From Mongoliimonas terrestris (GTDB lineage: Bacteria > Pseudomonadota > Alphaproteobacteria > Rhizobiales > Pleomorphomonadaceae): a stretch of 64,000 nucleotides of DNA. The stretch spans positions 186,001 to 250,000 of the forward strand of contig NZ_MSIG01000003.1 in the NCBI RefSeq assembly GCF_001927285.1. The letters run 5' to 3'. Of the stretch, positions 20,227-29,107 are shown one piece after another (positions within the stretch are counted from its first letter, which is position 1; every line of letters begins with the position of its first letter). The notes below the pieces were generated by a model, which ran no database searches, was not told the origin of the DNA, and worked only from the letters and a program-made list of their open reading frames with translations. Position numbers and translations under genes: made by a program.

Positions 20227-20892
20227 ATGGAGCACGCTCGCTATCGATTCCTGATCGCCGACGACCACCCGCTGTTCCGCGGCGCCTTGAGGCAGGCGCT
20301 CGAAGGGATGTTCGACGGGGTCGTCATCCTGGAAACCGGGTCGGTCGACGAGATGTCGGCGGCGCTGGCCGAGGACGAGGATGTGGACCTGGTCCTCCTC
20401 GACCTCAACATGCCGGGCGTCCGGGGCTTCTCCGGGCTCCTCTTCCTCAGGGCCCAGTTCCCGTCGGTGCCGGTGATCGTGGTCTCGGCCAACGAGGATC
20501 CGGTCGCCATCCGCCGCTGCATGGAGATCGGCGCCTCGGGCTTCATCCCGAAGTCGCTCGCCATCGAGACCATCCGCGGCGCCATCGCGCGGGTGATCGA
20601 GGGCGGCGTCTGGACGCCGCCGGACGTGGACGTCGGCAGCCGCGACGAGAACTCCGACGTTACGGCGCGCCTCGCGTCCCTCACACCGCAGCAGGTGCGA
20701 GTGCTGATGATGCTGTCGGAAGGCCTCCTCAACAAGCAGATCGCCTACGAGCTCTCGGTGTCGGAAGCGACCGTGAAGGCCCACGTGTCGGCCATCCTAC
20801 AGAAGCTCGGGGTGGAAAGCCGCACCCAGGCGGTGATCACCGCCTCGCGCATCGAGACGGGGCAGTGGCAGGCGCTGAGCCCGACGGGGTGA
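20227..20892 (+). CDS. crbR: LuxR/NarL-family response regulator, CrbR-like
   Basis: The 221-residue protein has an N-terminal receiver domain (acidic pocket IADDHPLFRGAL, phospho-acceptor Asp in VLLDLNMPGVRGF, Lys in GFIPKSLA) and a C-terminal LuxR helix-turn-helix (LTPQQVRVLMMLSEGLLNKQ, then VSEATVKAHVSAILQKLGV). The ATG at 20227 is nine bases after AGGGGGG; ATG 20218 is too close to that site. A CrbS-like hybrid kinase gene faces it 433 bp away, and the pair matches CrbS/CrbR, which in gammaproteobacteria activates acetyl-CoA synthetase for acetate use. With fatty-acid oxidation genes next door, a role in acetyl-CoA metabolism is reasonable but inferred. Confidence 0.78.
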   Translation: MEHARYRFLIADDHPLFRGALRQALEGMFDGVVILETGSVDEMSAALAEDEDVDLVLLDLNMPGVRGFSGLLFLRAQFPSVPVIVVSANEDPVAIRRCMEIGASGFIPKSLAIETIRGAIARVIEGGVWTPPDVDVGSRDENSDVTARLASLTPQQVRVLMMLSEGLLNKQIAYELSVSEATVKAHVSAILQKLGVESRTQAVITASRIETGQWQALSPTG

Positions 20893-20981
20893 AGGGGGCT
20901 GAGGGAGGGGGCTTGGTGGGCCGGGTTGGTGGCAAGCCCTGTCCTGCCTTTGCCCGTTTTCGCGCACCTCTACCCCCCTTC

Positions 20982-21067
20982 CTCGTCATGGTCCGCGAAA
21001 GCGGACCAGCCACGCTTTCCTGACGCCCTCAATGCGTGGGTGGTCCGCCTTCGCGGACCATGACGAC
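20982..21067. repeat. Palindromic intergenic repeat, CTCGTCATGGTCCG family (copy 2)
   Basis: The ends are CTCGTCATGGTCCG and CGGACCATGACGA, as in the copy at 16884-16972. The two inner hairpins are GGTCCGCGAAAGCGGACC and GGTCCGCCTTCGCGGACC. The middle (AATGCGTGGGTGGTCC) is also shared with copy 1 (GATGCGTGGGTGGTCC), so the copies are homologous over their right half. Confidence 0.88.
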
Positions 21068-21123
21068 GGAGGAGGGTGGGGGAATGGGGCGCGGTTCCTA
21101 TCCACCAGCCCCTATCCACCCGC

Positions 21124-21230
21124 AGCCGTCATCCCGGCGGACGCCGGGATCCAACCGTCTGCGCCATGGGCTGCGTCGGCGCGATGGTCCCGCCGTCGGC
21201 TGGATCCCGGCTTTCGCCGGGATGACGGCT
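21124..21230. repeat. Palindromic intergenic repeat, GTCATCCCGG family
   Basis: The outer arms AGCCGTCATCCCGG and CCGGGATGACGGCT are exact inverted repeats. The left half contains ATCCCGGCGGACGCCGGGAT and the right half ATCCCGGCTTTCGCCGGGAT, each a hairpin. This core is a very widespread bacterial intergenic repeat; here there is one copy. Confidence 0.85.
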
Positions 21231-21325
21231 CACCTTTGGCACTGGCATCTTGTGCGCGTCGCGTTTCTCGCCGCCCGCACGGCCGCATCTCCCCGCCATA
21301 CCTTCCCCCGTCCCCGTCCCGCCCG

Positions 21326-24300
21326 TCATTCCGCGGCGGCGCGCATGGCCTGGTGTTGGGCGAGGAGGGCGCGGAGGGCGGCGGGTTTGACGGGTTTGAA
21401 GAGAACGGCGATGTCCTTGCCGGCGGCCTCGGTCTTGAGGCCTGGGGAGCGGTTGGCGGTGATGAGGGCGGCCGGGATGGTCTCGCCGAAGCGCCAGCGC
21501 AGCCGCACGACCGCCTCGACGCCGGTGCCCTCGTCCAAATGGTAGTCCACCAGGAAGAGACCCGGCGGCTCCTTCTCGTCCTTGAGGGCCAGCGCCGCCT
21601 CCTTGGGGCCGGGCGCACAGGTGACCCGGCAGCCCCAGCCCTCCAGGAGCGCGCGCATGCCGTCGAGGATGCGCGGCTCGTTGTCGATGCAGACCACGTG
21701 GAGGCCGGCGAGGTCGGTCGGCGGCGGACGGATCTGCTCATCGCGCGGAGCTGCGAGCGGCACGGCGGGCGCCTGGGGCAGGTCCACGGTGAAGCACGCG
21801 CCGGCGCCGGCGGCGGAGGTGACCGTCACCTCGTGGCCGAGCACCCGGGCGATGCGCTCCACGATGGAGAGGCCGAGCCCGAGGCCGCGCGCCACCCGGG
21901 CGCCGGCGTCGAGCCGGTGGAACTCCTCGAAGATGACCTGCTGCTGGGAGAGCGGAATGCCGATGCCGGTGTCCCGGACGGTGACGACGAGCCGCCCGTC
22001 GCGGCGCCGGCAGCCGACCAGCACCCGGCCGTGCTCGGTATACTTGATGGCATTGGAGATGAGGTTCTGCAGAACGCGGCGCAGCAGTCGCCGGTCGGAG
22101 CGGACCGTGGCGCTCGACGCCACCACGCGAAGGTCGAGGCCCTTGTCGCGGGCGAGCGGCTCGAACTCGCGGGCGAGCGGCTTCAGGATCTCGTCGATCC
22201 GGAACAGGGTGATCTCCGGCTTGAGGGCGCCGGTGTCCAGGCGCGAGATGTCGAGGACGGCGCCGAGGATCTCCTCCACGCTCTCCAGCGAGGCGTCGAT
22301 GTTGCTGGCAAGGCTTGAAAGCGGCAGCGGCGCGGCGCGCTCCACCAGGGTGGTGGTGTAGAGGCGGGCGGCGTTCAGCGGCTGCAGGATGTCGTGGCTG
22401 GCGGCGGCGAGGAAGCGCGTCTTGCCGAGATTGGCCTCGTCGGCGGCGGATTTTGCGAGGGCGAGGGCCTCGTTGGCGGCGGTCAGCGCCTCGGTGCGCT
22501 CGCGCACCCGCCGCTCCAGGCTCTCGTTGGCGCGGGCAAGGGCGCGCTCGCCCTCCACCCGTTCGGTGATGTCGGTGGCGGTGAGCACGATGCCGCCGTC
22601 CGGCATGGGCGAGGAGCGCACCTCCAGGACGGTGCCGGACGGCTGCAGGGTCTCCTGCACGGTGGCGAGGCGGCGCACGAAGCGGTCGAGCCGGTCGTCC
22701 ACGATGGCCTGGGGCAGGCCGGGGCCGAACAGGCCGCGCTCGGCGTTGTAGCGCAGGATCTCCACGAGGGCGGTGCCGACCTGGCCGAACTCGGCCGGCA
22801 GGTCGAGAAGGTCGCGGAAGCGCCGGTTCCAGCAGATCAGCCGCAGGTCCTTGTCGAACACGCCGATGCCCTGGGCCACCTGGTCGAGGGCGGTCTGCAT
22901 CAGGTCGCGGGAATACTGGATCGCCTCGGACGCATCGTCGAGAAGCTTCATGGCCGCCTTGGTGGAGGGATCGCGCCGCTTCAGGAGAAGCGTCAGCACC
23001 AGCCGGGCGGACGCGGCGCCGATGGCGCTCGCGAGCAGCTGCTCGGCGAAGCGGACGAGGTCGATGCCGGCCGGCTTCAACGGCTCCAGGGTGGTCATGT
23101 TCTCGCGCGCGTAGCGACTGAACGAGCGCTGCGACCGCTCCTCGCCGATGTAGCGGGCGACGGTGGTGCGCAGGTCGTCCACGGTGACGGCGGTGCGCCA
23201 GAGCCGGTAGGACGGGGCGGGCGAGAAGGCGCTCGGCACGAAGATCGCGGCCTGCACGCGCTCGATCGGCGTCGGCTCTCGGGTGAGGGAGACGAACACC
23301 GTAGTGATGGCGTTCACCGTCAGGCTCCAGAACACCCCGTGGGTGAAGGGCTCGAAGGTGATGTTGAAGAGCGATTCCGGCCGCAGCATCGTCATGCCGA
23401 AGAGGCCGCTTTCAAGGAGCGTGGTGTCGACGAGGCCGGCGTCGGCGAGGGCCGGGACGAGGAGGGTGTAGACCCAGAGGCCGAAGCCCGCCGCCATGCC
23501 GGCGATGGCGCCGCGCGCCGTGGCCCGCCGCCAGATCAGGCCGAGCAGGAAGGCCGGCGCCAGCTGGGCGATGGCGGCGAAGGACAGGAAGCCGATGGTG
23601 GCGAGCGCCGCCGAATTGCCGGCGATCCGGAAGTAGGCGTAGCCGCCGAGCATCACCACCAGGATGGCGACCCGCCGCACCAGGAGAAGCACGCGCCCCA
23701 TGTCGGCGCGGGTGAGCGCCTCGTCCGGGCGCTGGCGGAGCAGGAAGGGGATGACGAGGTCGTTGGAGATCATGATGGAGAGCGCCACGCAGGCGACGAT
23801 CACCATGGCGGTCGCCGCCGACAGGCCGCCGATGAAGGCGGCGAGCGTCATGAAGCCGTTGCCCGCGTGCATCGGCAGGGCGAGCACGAAGAGGTCGCCG
23901 CTGACGGAGGGGCCGAAGGCGATGAGGCCCGCGAGGGCGATCGGCACCACGAAGAGGTTGATGACGATCAGGTAGAGCGGAAACATCCACACCGAGCGGC
24001 GCAGCTCGGAGGCGGCGTTGTTCTCCACCACGGCCACGTGGAACATGCGCGGCAGGAGGAGGATGGCGAAGAGCGACAGGAGCGTCTGCGCGACGAGGCT
24101 GCCGCCGTTCATCTCGGTGCGGAAGGGGGCGGAGACGCCAAAGGCTTCGGCCGTCGCCCAGAGGTCCGCCGGGCCGTCGTGGAGGCCGTAGGTGACGTAA
24201 AGACCGACGAGCACCATGCAGACGAGCTTGACGGCCGATTCCAGCGCCACCGCCAGCATCAGGCCTTCCTGGTGCTCGGTGGCGTCGATGTGGCGGGTGC

Positions 24301-24838
24301 CGAACAGGATGGCGAAGGCCGCCATGAAGAGCGCGGTGAGGAGCGAAAGGTCGCCCACCACCGGAATGGCCTCCAGCGGGGCGGTCCGGTCCATGCTGAT
24401 GAGCGCCGACACCGAACTCGACACGGCTTTCAGCTGCAGCGCGATGTAGGGAATGGTCGCCACCATGGCGATGAGGGCCACGGTGGCGGCCACCGCCTGG
24501 CTCTTGCCGTAGCGGGCACCGAGGAAGTCGGCGATCGAGGTGATGCGCTCGGCCTTGGCCAGTTGCACGACCCGCCGGAGCAGCGGATAGCCGAGGGCGA
24601 ACACCGCGATCGGACCGATGTAGATGGTCACGAAGTCGAAGCCGCTGGTGGAGGCGAGGCCGACCGAGCCGAAGAAGGTCCAGGACGTACAGTAGACGCC
24701 GAGCGACAGGGCATAGATGGTCGGCCGGCCGCGGCCCGCCTTCAGGCGGCGCTGACGCCGGTCGCCGAGGCTCGCCACCAGGAACAGTAGCCCGATGTAG
24801 GCGAGCGCGACCGTGATGATCACCGAGCTCTGCAGCAT
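21326..24838 (-). CDS. crbS: Hybrid sensor histidine kinase with sodium/solute symporter input domain, CrbS-like
   Basis: The 1170-residue protein joins an N-terminal SLC5/PutP-type transporter domain with about 13 membrane helices (about 1-500; YALSLGVYCTSWTFFGSVG, ADFLGARYGKSQAV), a linker, a PAS-like domain (near 660-780), a HisKA domain with phospho-acceptor His815 (AASHDILQPLN), an HATPase domain (VRDTGIGIPLSQQQ, GLGLGLSIVERI), and a C-terminal receiver with Asp1098 (FLVDYHLDEGTG). This is the CrbS architecture, whose partner CrbR is a LuxR-type regulator like the one encoded opposite. CrbS is thought to sense acetate-related conditions; whether the SLC5 part transports or only senses is open. 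The start ATG at 24838 gives the usual N-terminus. Confidence 0.85.
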   Translation of the reverse strand: MLQSSVIITVALAYIGLLFLVASLGDRRQRRLKAGRGRPTIYALSLGVYCTSWTFFGSVGLASTSGFDFVTIYIGPIAVFALGYPLLRRVVQLAKAERITSIADFLGARYGKSQAVAATVALIAMVATIPYIALQLKAVSSSVSALISMDRTAPLEAIPVVGDLSLLTALFMAAFAILFGTRHIDATEHQEGLMLAVALESAVKLVCMVLVGLYVTYGLHDGPADLWATAEAFGVSAPFRTEMNGGSLVAQTLLSLFAILLLPRMFHVAVVENNAASELRRSVWMFPLYLIVINLFVVPIALAGLIAFGPSVSGDLFVLALPMHAGNGFMTLAAFIGGLSAATAMVIVACVALSIMISNDLVIPFLLRQRPDEALTRADMGRVLLLVRRVAILVVMLGGYAYFRIAGNSAALATIGFLSFAAIAQLAPAFLLGLIWRRATARGAIAGMAAGFGLWVYTLLVPALADAGLVDTTLLESGLFGMTMLRPESLFNITFEPFTHGVFWSLTVNAITTVFVSLTREPTPIERVQAAIFVPSAFSPAPSYRLWRTAVTVDDLRTTVARYIGEERSQRSFSRYARENMTTLEPLKPAGIDLVRFAEQLLASAIGAASARLVLTLLLKRRDPSTKAAMKLLDDASEAIQYSRDLMQTALDQVAQGIGVFDKDLRLICWNRRFRDLLDLPAEFGQVGTALVEILRYNAERGLFGPGLPQAIVDDRLDRFVRRLATVQETLQPSGTVLEVRSSPMPDGGIVLTATDITERVEGERALARANESLERRVRERTEALTAANEALALAKSAADEANLGKTRFLAAASHDILQPLNAARLYTTTLVERAAPLPLSSLASNIDASLESVEEILGAVLDISRLDTGALKPEITLFRIDEILKPLAREFEPLARDKGLDLRVVASSATVRSDRRLLRRVLQNLISNAIKYTEHGRVLVGCRRRDGRLVVTVRDTGIGIPLSQQQVIFEEFHRLDAGARVARGLGLGLSIVERIARVLGHEVTVTSAAGAGACFTVDLPQAPAVPLAAPRDEQIRPPPTDLAGLHVVCIDNEPRILDGMRALLEGWGCRVTCAPGPKEAALALKDEKEPPGLFLVDYHLDEGTGVEAVVRLRWRFGETIPAALITANRSPGLKTEAAGKDIAVLFKPVKPAALRALLAQHQAMRAAAE

Positions 24839-25103
24839 GGTGCCCTCGTTCCTCCCACCGGCTGGGCGCGGGCGTCACCCGGCCGGCTTGTTCTTATGGG
24901 ACGGATCAACGCACAGGCGGCCGTCGCTTGTCCATGCGCGAGAAGACGGATGAGGACGGCCGAGGCGGCCGAGCCCCTGCGACCTCCCATCGTTTCGCTT
25001 ATACATCGCGTTAATCATATGCTTGCGTTTGGAGTTATGCCGGGCAGTCTTCCCGCCGTACGGCGCGGCACGGGGCCAGGCCGTCTCCTGCAAGGCATGG
25101 GAC

Positions 25104-25517
25104 ATGCTCAACGAATTTCGTGAATTCGCCCTTCGGGGCAACATGGTGGACCTCGCCATCGGCGTCATCATCGGCGGGGCCTTCGGCGGCCTCGTGAACT
25201 CGATCGTGGCGGACCTGCTGATGCCGGTCATCGGCGTGATCACCGGCGGCATCGATTTCACCAATCTCTACGTGCAGCTCGCCGGCGCCCCGGTGGAGAA
25301 CAACCTGGACGCCGCCCGCAAGGCCGGCGCGACGGTCGCCTACGGCAATTTCATCACCTTGACGATCAACTTCCTGATCATCGCCTTCGTGCTCTTCATG
25401 GTGGTGAAGGGCATGAACCGGCTGAAGCGCAAGCAGGCGGCCGCCCCCGAGGCGACGCCGACGCCGCCGGACGTGGCGCTCTTGACGGAGATCCGCGACC
25501 TTCTGGCGCGACGCTGA
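25104..25517 (+). CDS. mscL: Large-conductance mechanosensitive channel MscL
   Basis: The 137-residue protein is a standard MscL: the N-terminal amphipathic helix [20 protein letters not shown], the gate-lining TM1 ([20 protein letters not shown]), a periplasmic loop, TM2 ([18 protein letters not shown]), and the C-terminal bundle helix ending [12 protein letters not shown]. It forms a homopentamer that opens under membrane tension to release solutes on hypo-osmotic shock. The ATG at 25104 is the conserved start; the open frame back to 25023 is unrelated. The 265 bp upstream separates it from the divergent hybrid kinase gene. Confidence 0.95.
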   Translation: MLNEFREFALRGNMVDLAIGVIIGGAFGGLVNSIVADLLMPVIGVITGGIDFTNLYVQLAGAPVENNLDAARKAGATVAYGNFITLTINFLIIAFVLFMVVKGMNRLKRKQAAAPEATPTPPDVALLTEIRDLLARR

Positions 25518-25606
25518 ACTGACGAAGTGCGGGGGTGGCGCGGGGCTATGCCTTTGCGCCGCGCCCGGCTATCACAAGGGGCGATGCACACAACGGGAGA
25601 CGCCCC

Positions 25607-26818
25607 TTGACGACCCTTTCCCCGCGTTTCGAAGCCGCTCTCTCCAAGGAGGCGCTGGCGGCGCCGCCAAGCGGCATCGTGGAGGTGATGGTCCACGGGT
25701 TCGACAAGCCCGGCATCGTGCCGCTCTGGGCCGGCGAGGGCGACCTACCGACGCCGCCCTTCGTGGCGGACGCCGCCACCCGTTCGCTCGCCGCGGGCGA
25801 AACTTTCTACACCAAGCAGACCGGCATCGACGACCTGCGCCAGGCGCTCGCCGCCTATCACGACCGGATGTATGGCGGGCTCTTCGGCAAGCCCTTCTCG
25901 CCGGATCGATTCGTGGTGACGAACGGCGGCATGCATGCGATCCAGCTCGCCGTCGCGGCCTTCACCGGCCCGGGCGACGAGGTGCTGATCCCGACCCCGG
26001 CCTGGCCGAACTTCGACGGGGCCACGCGGGTGCGCGGCGCCACCCCGGTGGAGGTGCCGATGAGCCTCGGCAACGACGGCTGGGTGCTGGACCTCGACCG
26101 GCTGGAGGCGGCGGTGACGCCGCGCACGAAGCTCCTCTTCGTCAACTCGCCGTCCAACCCGACCGGCTGGACCGCCGACCGGGCGACGCTGAAGGCGCTG
26201 CTCGACCTCTCCCGCAAGCACGGCTTCTGGATCGTCGCCGACGAGATCTACGGCCGCTTCTACTATGGCGCCGACGGCCCGATGGCGCCGTCCTTCCACG
26301 AGATCATCGACGAGACCGACCGGGTGGTGTTCGTGAACACCTTCTCCAAGAACTGGGCGATGACCGGATGGCGCATCGGCTGGCTGGAGCTTCCCCCGAC
26401 GCTGGTCGGCACCTTCGTGAACCTGATCCAGTATTCCTCGTCCGGAACCGCCGTCTTCATGCAGCGCGCCGGAATCGCGGCGCTCGGCCAGGGGGAAAGC
26501 TTCGTCGCCCACCAGGTGGAGCGGGCGCGGCGCGGCGTCAACCTGGTGGCCGACACGCTCGCGTCCACCGGGCGGGTGCGCTTCGCCCGGCCCGACGGGG
26601 CCTTCTACCTGTTCTTCGCCATCGACGGCGAGCCTGACACCCGCCGTCTCGGCCTTCGCCTCGTCGACGAGGCGAACGTCGGCATCGCGCCGGGCACGGC
26701 CTTCGGCGGCGCTGGCGCGGGCTACATGCGGATCTGCGTTGCCCGCGGCGAGGAACGCCTGCGATTGGCGGCCGACCGCCTGAAGCATTGGTTGGACGGC
26801 TCGAAACAAATGCTATGA
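25607..26818 (+). CDS. Class I/II pyridoxal-phosphate-dependent aminotransferase
   Basis: The 403-residue enzyme has the fold-type I signature elements: the PLP-phosphate loop NGGMHAIQLAVAAF, the Asn in FVNSPSNPTGW, the Asp in WIVADEIYGRFYY, and the Schiff-base Lys in FVNTFSKNWAMTGWRIGW, with the C-terminal Arg in YMRICVARGEERL. Substrates are probably an aromatic or aspartate-like amino acid but cannot be named. I take TTG 25607 as start because GGGAG stands eight bases before it; the GTG at 25535 would add 24 residues. Its stop overlaps the fixL start (ATGA), so it may be co-transcribed with fixLJ. Confidence 0.87.
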   Translation: MTTLSPRFEAALSKEALAAPPSGIVEVMVHGFDKPGIVPLWAGEGDLPTPPFVADAATRSLAAGETFYTKQTGIDDLRQALAAYHDRMYGGLFGKPFSPDRFVVTNGGMHAIQLAVAAFTGPGDEVLIPTPAWPNFDGATRVRGATPVEVPMSLGNDGWVLDLDRLEAAVTPRTKLLFVNSPSNPTGWTADRATLKALLDLSRKHGFWIVADEIYGRFYYGADGPMAPSFHEIIDETDRVVFVNTFSKNWAMTGWRIGWLELPPTLVGTFVNLIQYSSSGTAVFMQRAGIAALGQGESFVAHQVERARRGVNLVADTLASTGRVRFARPDGAFYLFFAIDGEPDTRRLGLRLVDEANVGIAPGTAFGGAGAGYMRICVARGEERLRLAADRLKHWLDGSKQML

Positions 26819-28062
26819 TGCCGGCGCCGCTTACCGACGTGTCGAGCCAACCGCCAGGGACCACGCCCCGCCTCATGCACACCGGCGCGCCTTCGTCCGA
26901 CATCGACCCGCAGCCCGAGCGCGCGCCCGTATCCGAGGCCCGGTTCGCCAGCGTGCTCGACACGGCGGCGGACGGGATCGTGGTGATCGACGAACGCGGC
27001 ACCATCCTGGCGTTCAACAAGAGCTGCGAGCAGATGTTCGGCCACACGGCCGCCGAGGTGATCGGCCAGAACGTCAAGATGATCATGCCGCCGAGCTATG
27101 CAGTGGAGCACGATCGCTACATCAGCCACTATCGCAAAACCGGCGAGCGCAAGATCATCGGCATCGGCCGCGAGGTGGCCGGCATGCATTCCGACGGCAC
27201 CATCTTCCCGGTGGAGCTTTCCGTCGGCGAGGCGCCCACCACCGAGGGCCGTCAGTTCATCGGCATCCTGCGCGACCTCCGGCCGCGCAAGCAGACCGAG
27301 CAACGCCTGTCGCAGCTGCAGGCGCAGATCATGCACATGACGCGCCTCTCCGCCATGGACGAGATGGGCGCCGCCATGGCGCACGAGCTCAACCAGCCGC
27401 TGACGGCGCTGATGCTCTATCTCCAGGCGGTGATGCGCCAGACACGGGTCGACAGCGGCAAGCCGCTGCGGCCGGAGCAGATCCGCACCATCATGGAAAA
27501 GGCGCTGAACGAGGCCGAGCGGGCCGGCGGCATCATCCAGCGGATGCGCCAGATGGTGGAGAAGCGCGATCCGGAACGCAGCCGCATCGACCTCGTGGAC
27601 GTGGTGGAGGAGGCGATCGACCTCACCGCCTTCGTGGCGCAGGGGTCCACCGTGACCATCCGCCGGGTGGTTCCCGCCGGGGCGGTGGAGGTGGAGGCCG
27701 ACCCGATCCAGATCCAGCAGATCGTGCTCAACCTCCTGCGGAACGCCGTGGAGGTGGCCAAGGACAGCGCCGACAAGTGGGTCGAGGTTCGGGTGAAGGA
27801 CACCGACCGCGCGGCGGTGGTAGAGGTGGAGGACAGCGGCGCCGGCATCTCGGCCGAAACCGCGGCGACGCTCTTCCGCACCTTCTCGACCACCAAGAAG
27901 ACCGGCATGGGCCTTGGGCTCGCCATCTCAAGGTCCATCGCGCAGAACCACGGCGGGGACCTCAGCGTAGTGCCGGGGGGCGACGGCCGGGGTGCGATCT
28001 TCACCCTCAGCCTGCCGACCGGCGATCGGCACGACCAGGCGACGAACCCAGGGGACGGTTGA
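26815..28062 (+). CDS. fixL: Oxygen-sensing heme-PAS histidine kinase FixL
   Basis: The 415-residue kinase has one PAS domain (about residues 45-160) with the FixL heme pocket: proximal His99 in AVEHDRYISHYRKTG and the Arg at about 120 in IIGIGREV, which in Bradyrhizobium FixL couples ligand loss to kinase activity. The HisKA motif AMAHELNQPLTALMLY has His190, and the HATPase domain carries VLNLLRNAVEVA, EDSGAGIS and TGMGLGLAISRSI. There are no membrane segments and no second PAS domain, so this is a short soluble FixL. The ATG at 26815 overlaps the preceding stop; 26818 and 26875 are alternative starts. It should phosphorylate FixJ when oxygen is low. Confidence 0.92.
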   Translation: MMPAPLTDVSSQPPGTTPRLMHTGAPSSDIDPQPERAPVSEARFASVLDTAADGIVVIDERGTILAFNKSCEQMFGHTAAEVIGQNVKMIMPPSYAVEHDRYISHYRKTGERKIIGIGREVAGMHSDGTIFPVELSVGEAPTTEGRQFIGILRDLRPRKQTEQRLSQLQAQIMHMTRLSAMDEMGAAMAHELNQPLTALMLYLQAVMRQTRVDSGKPLRPEQIRTIMEKALNEAERAGGIIQRMRQMVEKRDPERSRIDLVDVVEEAIDLTAFVAQGSTVTIRRVVPAGAVEVEADPIQIQQIVLNLLRNAVEVAKDSADKWVEVRVKDTDRAAVVEVEDSGAGISAETAATLFRTFSTTKKTGMGLGLAISRSIAQNHGGDLSVVPGGDGRGAIFTLSLPTGDRHDQATNPGDG

Positions 28063-28064
28063 TC

Positions 28065-28691
28065 ATGGATGATGCGACGACGACGGACACCATCTACATC
28101 GTGGACGACGATGCGTCGATCCGGGATGCGCTGACCGTCGTGTTCGATCTCGAGGGCTTCCAAGCGCGCTCCTTCGAGAACGGGGACGACTTTCTGGAAG
28201 CCGTGCGGGGCGAGAAACCGGCCTGCGTGCTCCTTGATGTGCACATGCCGGGTCGCTCGGGCCTCGACGTTCTGAAGGCCCTCGACGTCGGCACCTTTCC
28301 GGCGCCCGTGTTCGTGATCTCCGGCCAGGGCGACATCCCGATGGCGGTGAGCGCCATCAAGCTCGGCGCCATCGACTTTATCGAGAAGCCGTTCGATGCC
28401 GACACGGTGGTGACCCGGGTGCGGGACGCGATCGCGGCCGCCGCCGCCCGCGCCGGCAAGACCGAAGCGCATCCGCAGTTTCCCGGATCGGATCTCTTGA
28501 CGCCCCGCGAGCAGGACGTGCTGAAGGAGATCACTGCCGGCGCCTCCAACAAGGAAGCCGGTCGGCGGCTCGGCATTTCTCCGCGGACGATCGAGGTCCA
28601 CCGCGCCCGCATCATGGAAAAACTCGGCGCGCGCAACGCAGCCGACCTGGTGCGGATCGTGCTGACTGCTAATACGGGCGAAAACGGATAA
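28065..28691 (+). CDS. fixJ: Response regulator FixJ
   Basis: The 208-residue regulator has a receiver domain (YIVDDDASIRDAL, phospho-acceptor Asp58 in VLLDVHMPGRSG, Lys in DFIEKPFDADTV) and a LuxR-type DNA-binding domain (LTPREQDVLKEITAGASNKE, then ISPRTIEVHRARIMEKLGA). The sequence is canonical FixJ. It starts two bases after the fixL stop, giving a coupled fixLJ operon. Phosphorylated FixJ normally activates fixK, whose gene is 0.8 kb downstream on the same strand. Confidence 0.94.
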   Translation: MDDATTTDTIYIVDDDASIRDALTVVFDLEGFQARSFENGDDFLEAVRGEKPACVLLDVHMPGRSGLDVLKALDVGTFPAPVFVISGQGDIPMAVSAIKLGAIDFIEKPFDADTVVTRVRDAIAAAAARAGKTEAHPQFPGSDLLTPREQDVLKEITAGASNKEAGRRLGISPRTIEVHRARIMEKLGARNAADLVRIVLTANTGENG

Positions 28692-28765
28692 CGGCGCGGC
28701 TCGTAAAGGCGCATCTTGCAGGAGCGTGGCCTCCTCCCTCGGACGGCCGCGGTTCGGAGCGCGTC

Positions 28766-29107
28766 GTGACTTACTTCATCGTAGAAGACGATCCCTCGGT
28801 GGCGGATGCCCTCAAAGGGCTGCTCGCCGCGGCGGGGTTCGACGTCCGCGCCTACGGATCGGCGGAGGCCTTCCTGAAGGCGGGCCCGCCGAACGGCGAC
28901 GACACGGTGGTGATCGACCTCGGCCTGCCCGGCATGAGCGGTGCTGCCCTGCTCCGCCACCTCGGCGACAGGGCCGACCCGCCGCGCCTCGTCGCCATCT
29001 CGGGCAAGTCCTCCCGGGTGATCGAACGGGAGATGCGCGGCCTGAACCCGGTGCCGGTGCTCCGCAAGCCTCCTGCGGCCGACTGGTTCGAGGCGATCGC
29101 CGGTTGA
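28766..29107 (+). CDS. Single-domain receiver protein, FixT-like position
   Basis: The 113-residue protein is only a receiver domain. It keeps the acidic pocket (FIVEDDPSVADAL), the acceptor Asp in VVIDLGLPGMSG, a Ser at the switch position (VAISGKSS) and the conserved Lys in VLRKPPAADW. There is no output domain. The GTG at 28766 is the natural start. It lies between fixJ and fixK, where some alphaproteobacteria encode the antikinase FixT. It has no cysteine, so it cannot bind the iron-sulfur cluster described for Caulobacter FixT. It could be a phosphate sink for FixL, an inhibitor of it, or a receiver for another kinase. Confidence 0.8.
   Translation: MTYFIVEDDPSVADALKGLLAAAGFDVRAYGSAEAFLKAGPPNGDDTVVIDLGLPGMSGAALLRHLGDRADPPRLVAISGKSSRVIEREMRGLNPVPVLRKPPAADWFEAIAG

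Larger units (their letters stand above)
20893..21325. other. Convergent intergenic region made largely of palindromic repeats
   Basis: This 433-bp gap between the response regulator and the hybrid kinase gene holds two different palindromic repeats (20982-21067 and 21124-21230). I see no coding sequence and no classical U-tract terminator. The long inverted repeats may serve as the transcription ends of both genes. Confidence 0.7.

Noticed and set aside
28766..29107. Lone receiver considered as a fragment of a broken full-length regulator
   Set aside because: It has a natural start and stop and intact receiver motifs, and the downstream sequence carries no trace of an output domain in any frame.
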